A stretch of 64,000 bases of DNA from Streptomyces flavotricini (GTDB lineage Bacteria; Actinomycetota; Actinomycetes; Streptomycetales; Streptomycetaceae): NCBI RefSeq assembly GCF_020639365.1, contig NZ_JAINUL010000001.1, positions 7,166,211-7,230,210 of the forward strand, read 5' to 3'. The notes beneath the pieces were generated by a model, which saw only the letters and a program-made list of their open reading frames with translations, searched no databases and was not told where the DNA came from. A program made the translations under genes and the position numbers. Positions 9,202-16,407 of the stretch are shown one piece after another (within the stretch, counting starts at the first letter, position 1; the number at the start of each line of letters is the position of its first letter).

Positions 9202-10377
9202 TCAGCGTATTCGCTCCAACGGAAGCCGGGCGCGCACCCTCCAACTGCCCTCGAACGGCCCGGTCTCGGCCTCCCCGCCGAGCAGCGCGGCCCGCTCCCG
9301 CATGCCGCGCAGCCCGCTCCCGCCGCCGGGGACATAGGTGGGTCCCTCCGGCAGCGGGTTCGTGACCTCCATGTCCAGCCTGCCGACGGCCATCTCCACC
9401 CGGACCCGGACCGGCACCGGTCCGCAGTGCCGCAGCACGTTCGTGAGCGCCTCCTGCAGGATCCGGTAACCCTCCCGGGTGACCGGGCCCGGCAACTGCT
9501 CCAGCGGCCCCGTCAGTTGTGCGTCGACCTCCGACCCCGAGGCCCGGGCCGACTCCAGCAGCCGGTCGGCCTCCGCGAGCGTCGGCCGCTGGGAGACGGG
9601 CCGCGCCGACTCCCGCAGGACCAGCAGGACCCGCTCCAGGTCCTCCAGCGCGGCCCGTCCCGTCTCCTCGATCGCGCTCAGCGCCCGGTCGGTGAACTCG
9701 GGATTGCCGGCGGCCCGGGCCGCACCCGCCTGCACCACGGCCACCGTCAGGGCGTGCCCGATCGAGTCGTGCAGCTCCCGCGCGATGCGCGTGCGCTCCA
9801 ACAGCTGCTCGGTGCGGGCCTCCAGGACCGTGAGCCGCTCGGCGGCCGAAGGCCCCAGGAGCCGGCGCGCGACCGCGGTGACCAGCTCGCCCAGCAGCAC
9901 GACGATGACGATGAGAAGGACCAGGGGCACCGGAACGAGCAGTGCGGCGGCCCAACGCGGCGGAGAGTAGGGGATCATGAGGTCTGAATTGAGCGGATGC
10001 CCGAGCGCCGCCGCGACCAGTTCGACCGTCGCCACCGGGAGCCACACGGTCGCGGCCATCGCGGCGAGCGCGATGACGAGCCGGGCCTCGAGCCAGAGCA
10101 GCGTCCGCCACCGGTCGCCCCACCGTGCCGACGGCGCGGCACTGATGCCGCTGTCGGGGTTGCCGTGGCCGTGCGGGGTGAGCAGGAACTGGGCCTGCAG
10201 CCCCTCCGCCAGCCGTACCCACGGCACCAGGCCGAACGGTATGACGATGACCAACGGCATCCACGGCCACGCCGGCTCTATGAACATCCACAGGGCCAGC
10301 AGCAGCACGGGCACGCACAGGTGCAACCAGCGGGAGTAGGTCACCGGTTGGAGCGGGGCACGGAGCAGTCGGTACAT
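9202..10377 (-). CDS. Sensor histidine kinase, HisKA_3 type
   Basis: The start is ATG 10377 (MYRLLRAPLQPVTYSRWLHL). The frame stays open upstream for another 640 codons, but only as antisense to the ABC genes. The 391-residue protein has about four membrane segments in residues 15-180 with little extracytoplasmic sequence. The dimerisation/phospho-acceptor helix is RIARELHDSIGHALTVAV, with His in ELHD. A HATPase domain follows (ILQEALTNVLRHC as N-box, then GGGSGLRGMRERAALLGGEA). The compact membrane sensor fits the class that monitors envelope stress or antimicrobial compounds, which suits the neighbouring ABC exporter. Confidence 0.9.
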   Translation of the reverse strand: MYRLLRAPLQPVTYSRWLHLCVPVLLLALWMFIEPAWPWMPLVIVIPFGLVPWVRLAEGLQAQFLLTPHGHGNPDSGISAAPSARWGDRWRTLLWLEARLVIALAAMAATVWLPVATVELVAAALGHPLNSDLMIPYSPPRWAAALLVPVPLVLLIVIVVLLGELVTAVARRLLGPSAAERLTVLEARTEQLLERTRIARELHDSIGHALTVAVVQAGAARAAGNPEFTDRALSAIEETGRAALEDLERVLLVLRESARPVSQRPTLAEADRLLESARASGSEVDAQLTGPLEQLPGPVTREGYRILQEALTNVLRHCGPVPVRVRVEMAVGRLDMEVTNPLPEGPTYVPGGGSGLRGMRERAALLGGEAETGPFEGSWRVRARLPLERIR

Positions 10378-10408
10378 GCCCCCATCGTGGCAGTGACCGG
10401 CCCGGACG

Positions 10409-10432
10409 CGTCTCCCCCACGTGGGGGAGACG
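10409..10432. promoter_or_regulatory. Perfect 24-bp palindrome between kinase and ABC genes
   Basis: The half CGTCTCCCCCAC (10409-10420) is followed directly by its exact complement GTGGGGGAGACG (10421-10432). A further half-site TGGGGGAG appears at 10444-10451. It lies 32 nt upstream of the kinase ATG and 54 nt upstream of the ATPase ATG, so one dimeric regulator could control both directions. The best candidate is the response regulator at 8547-9197. Confidence 0.6.
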
Positions 10433-10485
10433 GGACCCTCGCATGGGGGAGGAAGGGGGGTGGGGCGGGCGGCGAGTCTTGAGCC

Positions 10486-11397
10486 ATGAACAGCATCGAG
10501 ATCCGAGAACTGACCAAGGAATACGGCCGCACCCGGGCCGTGGACCACCTCACCTTCGATGTCCTGCCCGGGCGGGTCACCGGATTCCTCGGCCCCAACG
10601 GCGCCGGCAAGTCCACCACGATGCGCCTGCTGCTCGGCCTGGACCGGGTCACCTCCGGGACGGCCACGATCGGCGGGGCCCGGTTCACCGACTTCCCCGA
10701 CCCGCTCCACCGGGTCGGCGCACTCCTGGACGCCCAGGCGGCCCACGGCGGGCGCACCGCCCGGGACCACCTCCGCTTCCTCGCCGCCGCCAACCGCATC
10801 CCGGTGCGCCGGGTCGAAGAGGTACTGGAGCAGGCGGGAATCGCCTCGGCGGCGAAGCGGCGGATCAAGACCTTCTCGCTCGGCATGCGCCAGCGCCTGG
10901 GCATAGCGGCCGCGCTGCTGGGAGACCCCGCCGTGCTGCTGCTGGACGAGCCCACCAACGGGCTCGACCCCGAAGGCATCATCTGGATCCGCGAGCTGAT
11001 GCGGGGCCTCGCCGCCGAGGGCCGCACGGTGCTCGTCTCCAGCCATCTGATGTCCGAGACGGCGGCGCTCGCCGACCATCTGGTCGTGCTGGGGCAGGGC
11101 AGGCTGCTCGCCGACTCCTCCATGGAGGAGTTCATCGAAGCCCGCAGCACCCCGAAGGTGCGCCTGCGTACGTCGGACCCCGTACGGCTCCGGGCGGCCC
11201 TGGCCCGGGACGGCTTCGAGATGGCGAGCGCCGACGACGGGCGCTGGACCGTTGAGGGCATACGGGCCGAGCAGCTCGGCGGCATGGCCGCCCGCGAAGG
11301 CATCCCCGTCCTGGAACTCTCCGACGAACGCGCCTCGCTGGAGCGGGCCTACCTCGACCTCACCGCCGATCACGCCCAGTTCGCCGCCACCCACTGA
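10486..11397 (+). CDS. ABC transporter ATP-binding protein
   Basis: This 303-residue ATPase shows Walker A GPNGAGKST (residues 36-44), the signature FSLGMRQRLG (about 129-138), Walker B VLLLDEPTNGLDPEG, and the H-loop Ser-His in VLVSSHLMSE. The C-terminal 80 residues form the extension usual for CcmA/DrrA-type exporters. Its partner permease follows 30 nt downstream. Drug, lantibiotic or lipid export is the typical role. The exact substrate is unknown. Confidence 0.92.
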   Translation: MNSIEIRELTKEYGRTRAVDHLTFDVLPGRVTGFLGPNGAGKSTTMRLLLGLDRVTSGTATIGGARFTDFPDPLHRVGALLDAQAAHGGRTARDHLRFLAAANRIPVRRVEEVLEQAGIASAAKRRIKTFSLGMRQRLGIAAALLGDPAVLLLDEPTNGLDPEGIIWIRELMRGLAAEGRTVLVSSHLMSETAALADHLVVLGQGRLLADSSMEEFIEARSTPKVRLRTSDPVRLRAALARDGFEMASADDGRWTVEGIRAEQLGGMAAREGIPVLELSDERASLERAYLDLTADHAQFAATH

Positions 11398-11427
11398 CTT
11401 TCCCCCACCATCCAAGGAGGCTTCGCC

Positions 11428-12177
11428 ATGAGCGCCGCTCTGCCCACCGTCCCCGTCCTGCACTCGGAATGGATCAAGATACGGTCCCTTCGCGGCACGT
11501 TCGGGGCGCTGATCGCCATACTCGTGGCCACGGCCGGGATACAGGCCCTCGCGGCCGCAGCCGTGGGGCAGGCCGAGGCCGGCAGCATGGGGGAGGACCC
11601 GCTTCTCGGAGCCTTCTACGGCATCAACTTCGGCCAGATAGCGGCCTTCACCTTCGGGGCGAGCGCGCTGTCCGCCGAATTCCACAACGGCGCCCTGCGC
11701 ACGACGCTGACCGCGGTGCCGAACCGTACGCGTTTCTACCTGTCGAAGATCGCCCTGATCGGTGGGCTCGCCTTCCTGATGGGCCAGGTCACCGGAGTGC
11801 TCACCTTCGTCCTGGGCCAGGCGTTCATGGGCGAGTACGCCCTGTCGCTGGGGGACCCGGGCACCCTCCGTGCCGTCTTCGGCAGCGGTGTGTACCTCAT
11901 GCTCATGGCCCTGTTCGCGGCCGGTCTGACGGCGGTGCTGCGCAGTGCGGCGGTCGTGCTGAGCGTGCTCATACCCTTCGTCGTCATGGTGCCGTTCATC
12001 GTCGGCCAGGCGGCGGGCGGTGTGGCCGAGTTCCTGCCGGACCAGGCGGGGCAGCTCGTGATGCATCTGGAGTCCACGGGCCGGCTCGGTCCCTGGAGCG
12101 GTCTCGGGGTGCTGGCGCTGTGGGCGGCGGCCGCGCTGGCCGGCGGCTGGCTGGCGGTGCGCCGGCGGGACGCGTGA
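11428..12177 (+). CDS. ABC-2 type permease
   Basis: The 249-residue protein begins MSAALPTVPVLHSEWIKIRS, where the EWIKIRS segment is characteristic of ABC-2 permeases. About six hydrophobic segments follow, including FGALIAILVATAGIQALAA and VLSVLIPFVVMVPFIVGQAA. AAGG AGG-type translation signals precede the ATG (CCAAGGAGGC at 11413-11422). With the ATPase just upstream it forms a two-gene exporter, presumably regulated by the divergent two-component system. Confidence 0.9.
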   Translation: MSAALPTVPVLHSEWIKIRSLRGTFGALIAILVATAGIQALAAAAVGQAEAGSMGEDPLLGAFYGINFGQIAAFTFGASALSAEFHNGALRTTLTAVPNRTRFYLSKIALIGGLAFLMGQVTGVLTFVLGQAFMGEYALSLGDPGTLRAVFGSGVYLMLMALFAAGLTAVLRSAAVVLSVLIPFVVMVPFIVGQAAGGVAEFLPDQAGQLVMHLESTGRLGPWSGLGVLALWAAAALAGGWLAVRRRDA

Positions 12178-12217
12178 CGCCGGGCCAGTTGTCAGACCTC
12201 GACGCGATACTGACGGC

Positions 12218-12652
12218 ATGACCACGGCAGAGCATCTCGACACGATCGACCGGCTCCGGACGCGTGCTTTCCCCGACGTCCGGGGCAGGTCCGAAGTGGG
12301 CACCAGTGGGCCCGGCTACCACCTCGCCGAGCTGGGCGGCAGCCGGTGGTACGGGGACGAGGACGCGGTCGATCGGCTGGGGCACGAAGACCAGGTGGCC
12401 GCCGAATTCGACGCCCTGGCGCACCGGTTGGAGGAACGCTGGGGCAAGCCGGACCGGTTCACGCTCGACAGCCTGACACTGCGCACGGAGGCAGGGGAGG
12501 TCGCGCAACCGTGGCAGGAGATCAGCGACACCAGCGACCACCTCCACCTGTGGCGGGCGGGAGAGCGCTGGGTCGCCGTCTACGAGGCCCGGTGGGGGGC
12601 CGACCACTCACCGCAGCTGATGGCCGTGGTGACCGTGATCGACCCGCCCTAG
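12218..12652 (+). CDS. Hypothetical protein, 144 residues
   Basis: I do not recognise a family. The protein begins MTTAEHLDTIDRLRTRAFPD and is soluble, acidic and rich in Trp (GGSRWYGDEDA, ERWGKPDRF, LHLWRAGERWVAVYEARWG). It has no signal peptide or membrane segment. It lies 40 nt after the ABC permease on the same strand and overlaps the 3' end of the convergent glycosylase gene by 4 nt. The Trp-rich beta-like C-terminus looks like a small fold of the kind found in many streptomycete hypotheticals. Its function is unknown. Confidence 0.7.
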   Translation: MTTAEHLDTIDRLRTRAFPDVRGRSEVGTSGPGYHLAELGGSRWYGDEDAVDRLGHEDQVAAEFDALAHRLEERWGKPDRFTLDSLTLRTEAGEVAQPWQEISDTSDHLHLWRAGERWVAVYEARWGADHSPQLMAVVTVIDPP

Positions 12653-13164
12653 GGGGTGTCCGGGCTCTGGTCGGACGTCGATTCGGCGGCCGTGCGGAGG
12701 CGGGCGTACTCCTGGGCCATGGACTCCGCGGTCCAGTGCGCGTTGAGGCCGCTGGGGTTGGGAAGCGCCCAGATGCGGGTGGAGCCGATGGTCCGGTCCT
12801 GGGGGCCGATCTGCGCCCTGCGTTCGCCGAAGGCCGTGCGGTACGCGGTGACTCCGACCACCGCCAGCCACTGCGGGCGCAGCAGTTCCACCTTGGCGGT
12901 CAGGATGCGGCCGCCCTCGTGGAACTCCTCGGCACTCAGCTCGTCGGCCCGGGCCGTGGCGCGGGCGACGACGTTGGTGATGCCGAGCCGGTAGGTCAGC
13001 AGCTCCTCCTGCTCCGCGGGGTCCAGGCGGCGCGGAGTGAAGCCGGACAGGTGCAGGACCGGCCAGAAACGATTGCCGGGGCGGGCGAAGTGATGGCCCG
13101 TCGCGGCGGAGAGGAGACCCGGATTGATCCCGCAGAACAGCACACGCAGACCGCCCGCGACCAC
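12649..13164 (-). CDS. mug: G/U mismatch-specific uracil-DNA glycosylase
   Basis: The product contains VLFCGINPGLLSAATGHHFA, the GINPG active-site motif of the Mug/TDG family, followed by PGNRFWPVLHLSGF and LPNPSGLNAHW, the second catalytic loop. It removes uracil and related lesions from mispairs and acts in the cytoplasm. GTG 13164 is the first conventional start. The frame continues upstream with LTPEELSAARDRVLPD, which looks like genuine family sequence. Translation may therefore begin at a CTG (13212-13210) overlapping the purB stop codon. Confidence 0.87.
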   Translation of the reverse strand: MVAGGLRVLFCGINPGLLSAATGHHFARPGNRFWPVLHLSGFTPRRLDPAEQEELLTYRLGITNVVARATARADELSAEEFHEGGRILTAKVELLRPQWLAVVGVTAYRTAFGERRAQIGPQDRTIGSTRIWALPNPSGLNAHWTAESMAQEYARLRTAAESTSDQSPDTP

Positions 13165-13208
13165 GTCCGGGAGGACGCGGTCACGGGCGGCGCTCAGCTC
13201 CTCGGGGG

Positions 13209-14642
13209 TCAGAGGATCGACCCCGGCGTGTACCCGGCGGCCTCAGGGTGCTGCTTGGCGATCGCCTCGATACGGGAGACCACGGCGGCCACCTGGTCAC
13301 CGGCCGCGCCCGTGAAGGACAGCTTGTCGGCCATCAGGGCGTCGAGCTGGGCCCGGTCGAGCGGCATCCGCTCGTCGGCGGCCAGCTTGTCCAGCAGCTC
13401 GTTGCGCTCGGCGCCCTGCTCGCGCATGGCGAGTGCGGAGGCCACCGCGTGCTCCTTGATGACCTCGTGGGCGGCCTCGCGGCCGACACCCGCCCGCACC
13501 GCGCCCATCAGGACCTTGGTGGTCGCGAGGAACGGCAGGTAGCGGTCCAGCTCGCGGGCCACGACGGCCGGGAAGGCGCCGAACTCGTCGAGCACCGTCA
13601 GGAAGGTCTCCAGCAGGCCGTCGAACGCGAAGAACGCGTCGGGCAGGGCCACCCGGCGGACCACGGAGCAGGACACGTCGCCTTCGTTCCACTGGTCGCC
13701 GGCCAGCTCGCCGGTCATCGAGGCGTAGCCGCGCAGGATGACCATCAGGCCGTTGACGCGCTCGCAGGAGCGGGTGTTCATCTTGTGCGGCATCGCGGAG
13801 GAGCCGACCTGGCCGGGCTTGAAGCCCTCGGTGACCAGCTCGTGGCCGGCCATCAGGCGGATCGTCTTCGCGATCGACGAGGGAGCGGCGGCCAGCTGCA
13901 CGAGGGCGGTGACCACGTCGTAGTCGAGCGAGCGCGGGTAGACCTGGCCGACGGAGGTGAAGGCCTGGGCGAAGCCGAGGTGGGTGGCGATCCGCTGCTC
14001 CAGGTCGGCCAGCTTCGCGGCGTCGCCGCCCAGCAGGTCGAGCATGTCCTGGGCGGTGCCGACCGGGCCCTTGATCCCGCGCAGCGGGTAGCGGCCGAGC
14101 AGGTCCTCCAGCCGGTCGTAGGCGACGAGCAGCTCGTCGGCCGCCGTCGCGAAGCGCTTGCCGAGGGTCGTCGCCTGCGCGGCGACGTTGTGGGAGCGGC
14201 CGGCCATGACCAGCTCGGCGTGCTCGCCGGCCAGCTTGCCGAGGCGGGTGAGGACGGCGACCGTACGGTCGCGGGCCAGCTCCAGGGAGAGTCGGATCTG
14301 GAGCTGCTCGACGTTCTCGGTGAGGTCGCGGGAGGTCATGCCCTTGTGGACGTGCTCGTGGCCGGCGAGGGCGTTGAACTCCTCGATGCGGGCCTTCACG
14401 TCGTGCCGGGTGACCTTCTCGCGCTCGGCGATGGAGGCGAGGTCGACCGTTTCCAGGACGCGCTCGTAGTCGGCGAGGGCGGCGTCCGGGACCTCGATGC
14501 CGAGGTCCTTCTGGGCGCGGAGTACGGCGAGCCACAGCCGCCGCTCCAGCGTCACCTTGTACTCGGGGGACCACAGGACGGCGAGCTCCGCGGAGGCGTA
14601 GCGGCCGGCCAGGACATTGGGGATGCGGGGCTTGGCTGTCAC
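13209..14642 (-). CDS. purB: Adenylosuccinate lyase
   Basis: The 477-residue enzyme cleaves SAICAR and adenylosuccinate in purine synthesis. The fumarase/aspartase signature is GSSAMPHKMN with its catalytic Ser loop. TSRDLTENVEQLQIR and GRSHNVAAQATTLGKR are further family regions. It starts at GTG 14642. No Shine-Dalgarno precedes it, and the -10-like TAAACT ends 8 nt upstream of the GTG, so the mRNA is probably leaderless. The left end of the mobile element abuts this start codon, so its upstream promoter DNA is now element DNA. It is followed closely by mug. Confidence 0.95.
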   Translation of the reverse strand: MTAKPRIPNVLAGRYASAELAVLWSPEYKVTLERRLWLAVLRAQKDLGIEVPDAALADYERVLETVDLASIAEREKVTRHDVKARIEEFNALAGHEHVHKGMTSRDLTENVEQLQIRLSLELARDRTVAVLTRLGKLAGEHAELVMAGRSHNVAAQATTLGKRFATAADELLVAYDRLEDLLGRYPLRGIKGPVGTAQDMLDLLGGDAAKLADLEQRIATHLGFAQAFTSVGQVYPRSLDYDVVTALVQLAAAPSSIAKTIRLMAGHELVTEGFKPGQVGSSAMPHKMNTRSCERVNGLMVILRGYASMTGELAGDQWNEGDVSCSVVRRVALPDAFFAFDGLLETFLTVLDEFGAFPAVVARELDRYLPFLATTKVLMGAVRAGVGREAAHEVIKEHAVASALAMREQGAERNELLDKLAADERMPLDRAQLDALMADKLSFTGAAGDQVAAVVSRIEAIAKQHPEAAGYTPGSIL

Positions 14643-14660
14643 GTGTAGGGAGTTTACCTG
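14643..14660. repeat. Candidate attL core repeat
   Basis: GTGTAGGGAGTTTACCTG matches 31093-31110 at 15 of 18 positions, with the first nine bases identical. Read on the minus strand it places TAAACT as a -10 box 8 nt before the purB GTG. Confidence 0.6.
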
Positions 14661-14744
14661 TCGTCCGTGGAGGTACGCACAATTCCGTGGCGACCATGAA
14701 AGTGCAGGTCACGAGGCCATTACGAAGCCCCGCACGCGTATGAC

Positions 14745-14762
14745 TGTGAGACGAGTGTGAGA
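14745..14762. repeat. Tandem TGTGAGA pair, candidate integrase arm site (left end)
   Basis: TGTGAGA occurs at 14745-14751 and 14756-14762, an 11-bp repeat. A matching pair lies at the other element end (31012-31028). On an excised circle the two pairs would flank the joined core at about 65 and 85 bp. Confidence 0.5.
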
Positions 14763-14779
14763 CGTCCGTCGTAGCAACA

Positions 14780-14817
14780 AACGAAGGCCCCGCCGGACGT
14801 CCGGCGGGGCCTTCGTT
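14780..14817 (-). terminator. Perfect 38-bp palindromic terminator
   Basis: The 19-nt arm beginning AACGAAGGCCCC (14780-14798) is followed without a loop by its exact complement (14799-14817). Read leftward it begins 4 nt after the GIY-YIG stop at 14822 and is followed by TTTGTTG. It ends the element's leftward transcript and so shields purB from read-through. Confidence 0.8.
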
Positions 14818-14821
14818 GCGT

Positions 14822-15319
14822 TCACGCGGCGAGGACGCGGAACCATCCTCCGCCCTTCTCGTCGAGTCGTCGCTCGCGGACCAACCCCAGGAAGGCGTCC
14901 CTGGCGGTGGCGGGAGCCACGTCCAGCGCCCGGGCGACGCGACTGGACTTGATCGAACCGCCGGCCTGTAGGCGGCCCGCCTCGATCTCTGCGAGGACAT
15001 GGGAGCGGACGGCGTCGCGGCCTGCGCTGTCGTCGATCCGTAGCCGCGGAACGGTGTGCTGGCCCTTGCCGAGACGTGCGGTCTGGTCGTAACGCGGGCG
15101 CTCCTCACGCGAGGCCCGCACCTCGGCCTCCTTGGCCTGCTCGCGCGTGTCGAACCACTCCACGGTCTTGGCGGCGACGAGATGCCACCACTTCTTCTGC
15201 ATCGCGTGCTGCGTCCACCTGGCCTCCGGGTAGTGAGAGATCCCGGCATACAGCAGTGCGCCCTTGGCGTCCCATAAGCGGTACAGGGCGGTACGCCCGG
15301 GGCTGTGGTTAGAGGTCAC
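14822..15319 (-). CDS. GIY-YIG-like nuclease domain fused to a winged helix
   Basis: In this 165-residue protein, residues 10-50 (TALYRLWDAKGALLYAGISH, then PEARWTQHAMQKKWW) match the GIY-YIG core, with LYRL and LYAGIS in place of GIY and YIG and the usual Arg after them. Residues 105-160 (AVRSHVLAEIEAGRLQAGGS, SRVARALDVAPATARDAFLG) resemble a GntR-like winged helix. It is encoded as a leftward operon with the small HTH gene it overlaps by 11 nt. It may cut or bind DNA for element control or defence. Its true role is unknown. Confidence 0.7.
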   Translation of the reverse strand: MTSNHSPGRTALYRLWDAKGALLYAGISHYPEARWTQHAMQKKWWHLVAAKTVEWFDTREQAKEAEVRASREERPRYDQTARLGKGQHTVPRLRIDDSAGRDAVRSHVLAEIEAGRLQAGGSIKSSRVARALDVAPATARDAFLGLVRERRLDEKGGGWFRVLAA

Positions 15320-15512
15320 CGTCTGCGCTCGCCTTCACGATCCGCCGGACCTGCTGACGGGTGTAGCCGGTGGCCTCGCACATGTCCTTCTGAGGCACGC
15401 CATCGGCGTCCGCCTCGCGGATTGCGGCCGCCAGCTCCTGCCGCAGGATCTCGGTCCTGAGCTCGGCCTCTCTGAACCGCCGCGCCAGGTGCTCCAGTGA
15501 TCGCTTATCCAT
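15309..15512 (-). CDS. Small helix-turn-helix protein, candidate element regulator
   Basis: This is 67 residues from ATG 15512 (MDKRSLEHLARRFREAELRT). An upstream ATG at 15539 would add nine residues. A charged helix is followed by VPQKDMCEATGYTRQQVRRI, a convincing HTH. It is divergent from the element's rightward operon, and inverted repeats with GGAAC/GTTCC halves lie between the two, so it is the natural candidate for the repressor at that control region. Its stop overlaps the GIY-YIG gene by 11 nt, implying translational coupling. Confidence 0.68.
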   Translation of the reverse strand: MDKRSLEHLARRFREAELRTEILRQELAAAIREADADGVPQKDMCEATGYTRQQVRRIVKASADGDL

Positions 15513-15533
15513 GACACACAGTGTCCCATTCAG

Positions 15534-15555
15534 GTTCATGGAACATGACGTTACC
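15534..15555. promoter_or_regulatory. Second, imperfect operator-like dyad at the HTH gene start
   Basis: GTTC-ATG-GAAC (15534-15544) overlaps GGAACA-TGAC-GTTACC (15540-15555), which shares the GGAAC/GTT half-sites of the operator at 15597-15611 with one mismatch. It covers the upstream ATG of the leftward HTH gene, so binding here would block that gene. Confidence 0.4.
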
Positions 15556-15588
15556 TAGATGCGGCGCGATTGACTAGGTCGCAGGGCG

Positions 15589-15618
15589 TTGACAATGGAA
15601 CACGATGTTCCCTACGGT
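15589..15618 (+). promoter_or_regulatory. Element rightward promoter with embedded operator
   Basis: TTGACA (15589-15594) and TACGGT (15613-15618) are 18 bp apart, a strong promoter. Inside the spacer is the perfect dyad GGAACA-CGA-TGTTCC (15597-15611), so a bound regulator would exclude RNA polymerase. It drives the operon that begins at 15716. Confidence 0.7.
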
Positions 15619-15644
15619 GAGTGCATCGCCTCGGAAACGAGGAC

Positions 15645-15680
15645 GGCCCCGGGAGGCGCTACCAACGCCTGTCCGGGGCC
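15645..15680 (+). promoter_or_regulatory. Leader hairpin of the transfer operon
   Basis: GGCCCCGG (15645-15652) pairs with CCGGGGCC (15673-15680), and inside it GGCG (15655-15658) pairs with CGCC (15666-15669). The hairpin lies about 20 nt into the leader and 36 nt before the first start codon. It could be an attenuator or an RNA-stability element. Confidence 0.5.
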
Positions 15681-15715
15681 TGCGATCCGAACCCCTCCGC
15701 AAAGGGAGTCGAACC

Positions 15716-16138
15716 ATGAGCAACACCGTACCTGCTTCCGTCCGTCCGACGCTGCCGGCGATGCCGGCCCAGCCGACGGCCCGCCAGCGTGAGGCCCTCC
15801 CCGCCGACCGGGCGGACCGCCTGCACATGACGGCCACGCGGGTCCCCGTCGAGCACAAGACGTTCGACTACATCTTCGAGACCGACCTGGACGCCCTGCT
15901 CGCCGAGTACGAGACGCGGGTCGTCGTCGCCGACGAGCTCACCGACCCCGCGTTCTTCGGCTGCGTCGTGGTCCGCACCAGCAGCATCGCCATACTCCTG
16001 TCCCCGAACCTGAGCGAGTACGAGCGGGACTTCTTCCCGCGGTACCTGATCTGCCAGGCCCTCGGCCTCGACCTGACCCCGCTCCCGACGCCGTTCGCCG
16101 TCAAGGTGACCGACATGACCGAGGCGGCGACCGCGTGA
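15716..16138 (+). CDS. Hypothetical protein, first gene of the transfer operon
   Basis: The ATG at 15716 has AAAGGGAGT about 6 nt upstream. Longer versions start inside the leader hairpin. The 140-residue product has a Pro/Ala-rich disordered N-terminus (about 1-45) and a folded part (DYIFETDLDALLAEYETRVV, then SIAILLSPNLSEYERDFFPR and LICQALGLDL). That arrangement faintly recalls ImmA/IrrE proteins, but the HExxH zinc motif is absent, so I do not assign the family. Its stop overlaps the next GTG as GTGA. Confidence 0.65.
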   Translation: MSNTVPASVRPTLPAMPAQPTARQREALPADRADRLHMTATRVPVEHKTFDYIFETDLDALLAEYETRVVVADELTDPAFFGCVVVRTSSIAILLSPNLSEYERDFFPRYLICQALGLDLTPLPTPFAVKVTDMTEAATA

Positions 16139-16407
16139 ACGCCTTCGACTTCTCCCGCTGGGCATTCTTGTCCGAGCCGCTGCCGGCCGTCTTGGCCGAG
16201 TGCGGCGCGGTCGTCGAGGAGACCAGCGATGGCGGCTGGTTCATGGGTGGTATCCGGCCCGACACCGCCCGCCTGTCCGTGGTCATCTCGGACGAGGTGC
16301 AGGGCGTAGAGCGCGACCTGGTCGTGCGCGGCCTGCTCGCCGCCTGGCACTACGTGGACGTCTCCGACTGGCCCGTCCCGATGTTCGTCCAGGGCGGCCA
16401 GTCGTGA
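16135..16407 (+). CDS. Hypothetical protein, 90 residues
   Basis: The GTG start at 16135 overlaps the preceding stop by 4 nt (GTGA), so translation is coupled. The product (MNAFDFSRWAFLSEPLPAVL) is soluble with alternating hydrophobic strands and ends MFVQGGQS. I do not recognise a family. Position and size match the small accessory genes between the control region and spd/tra genes of AICEs. Confidence 0.6.
   Translation: MNAFDFSRWAFLSEPLPAVLAECGAVVEETSDGGWFMGGIRPDTARLSVVISDEVQGVERDLVVRGLLAAWHYVDVSDWPVPMFVQGGQS

Noticed and set aside
10378..12303. Upstream extension of the histidine kinase frame to 1033 residues
   Set aside because: The extra part is antisense to the ABC ATPase and permease genes and has no domain. 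The kinase starts naturally at ATG 10377.
15716..16138. ImmA/IrrE metalloprotease assignment
   Set aside because: The helical layout is only faintly similar and the HExxH zinc motif is missing.
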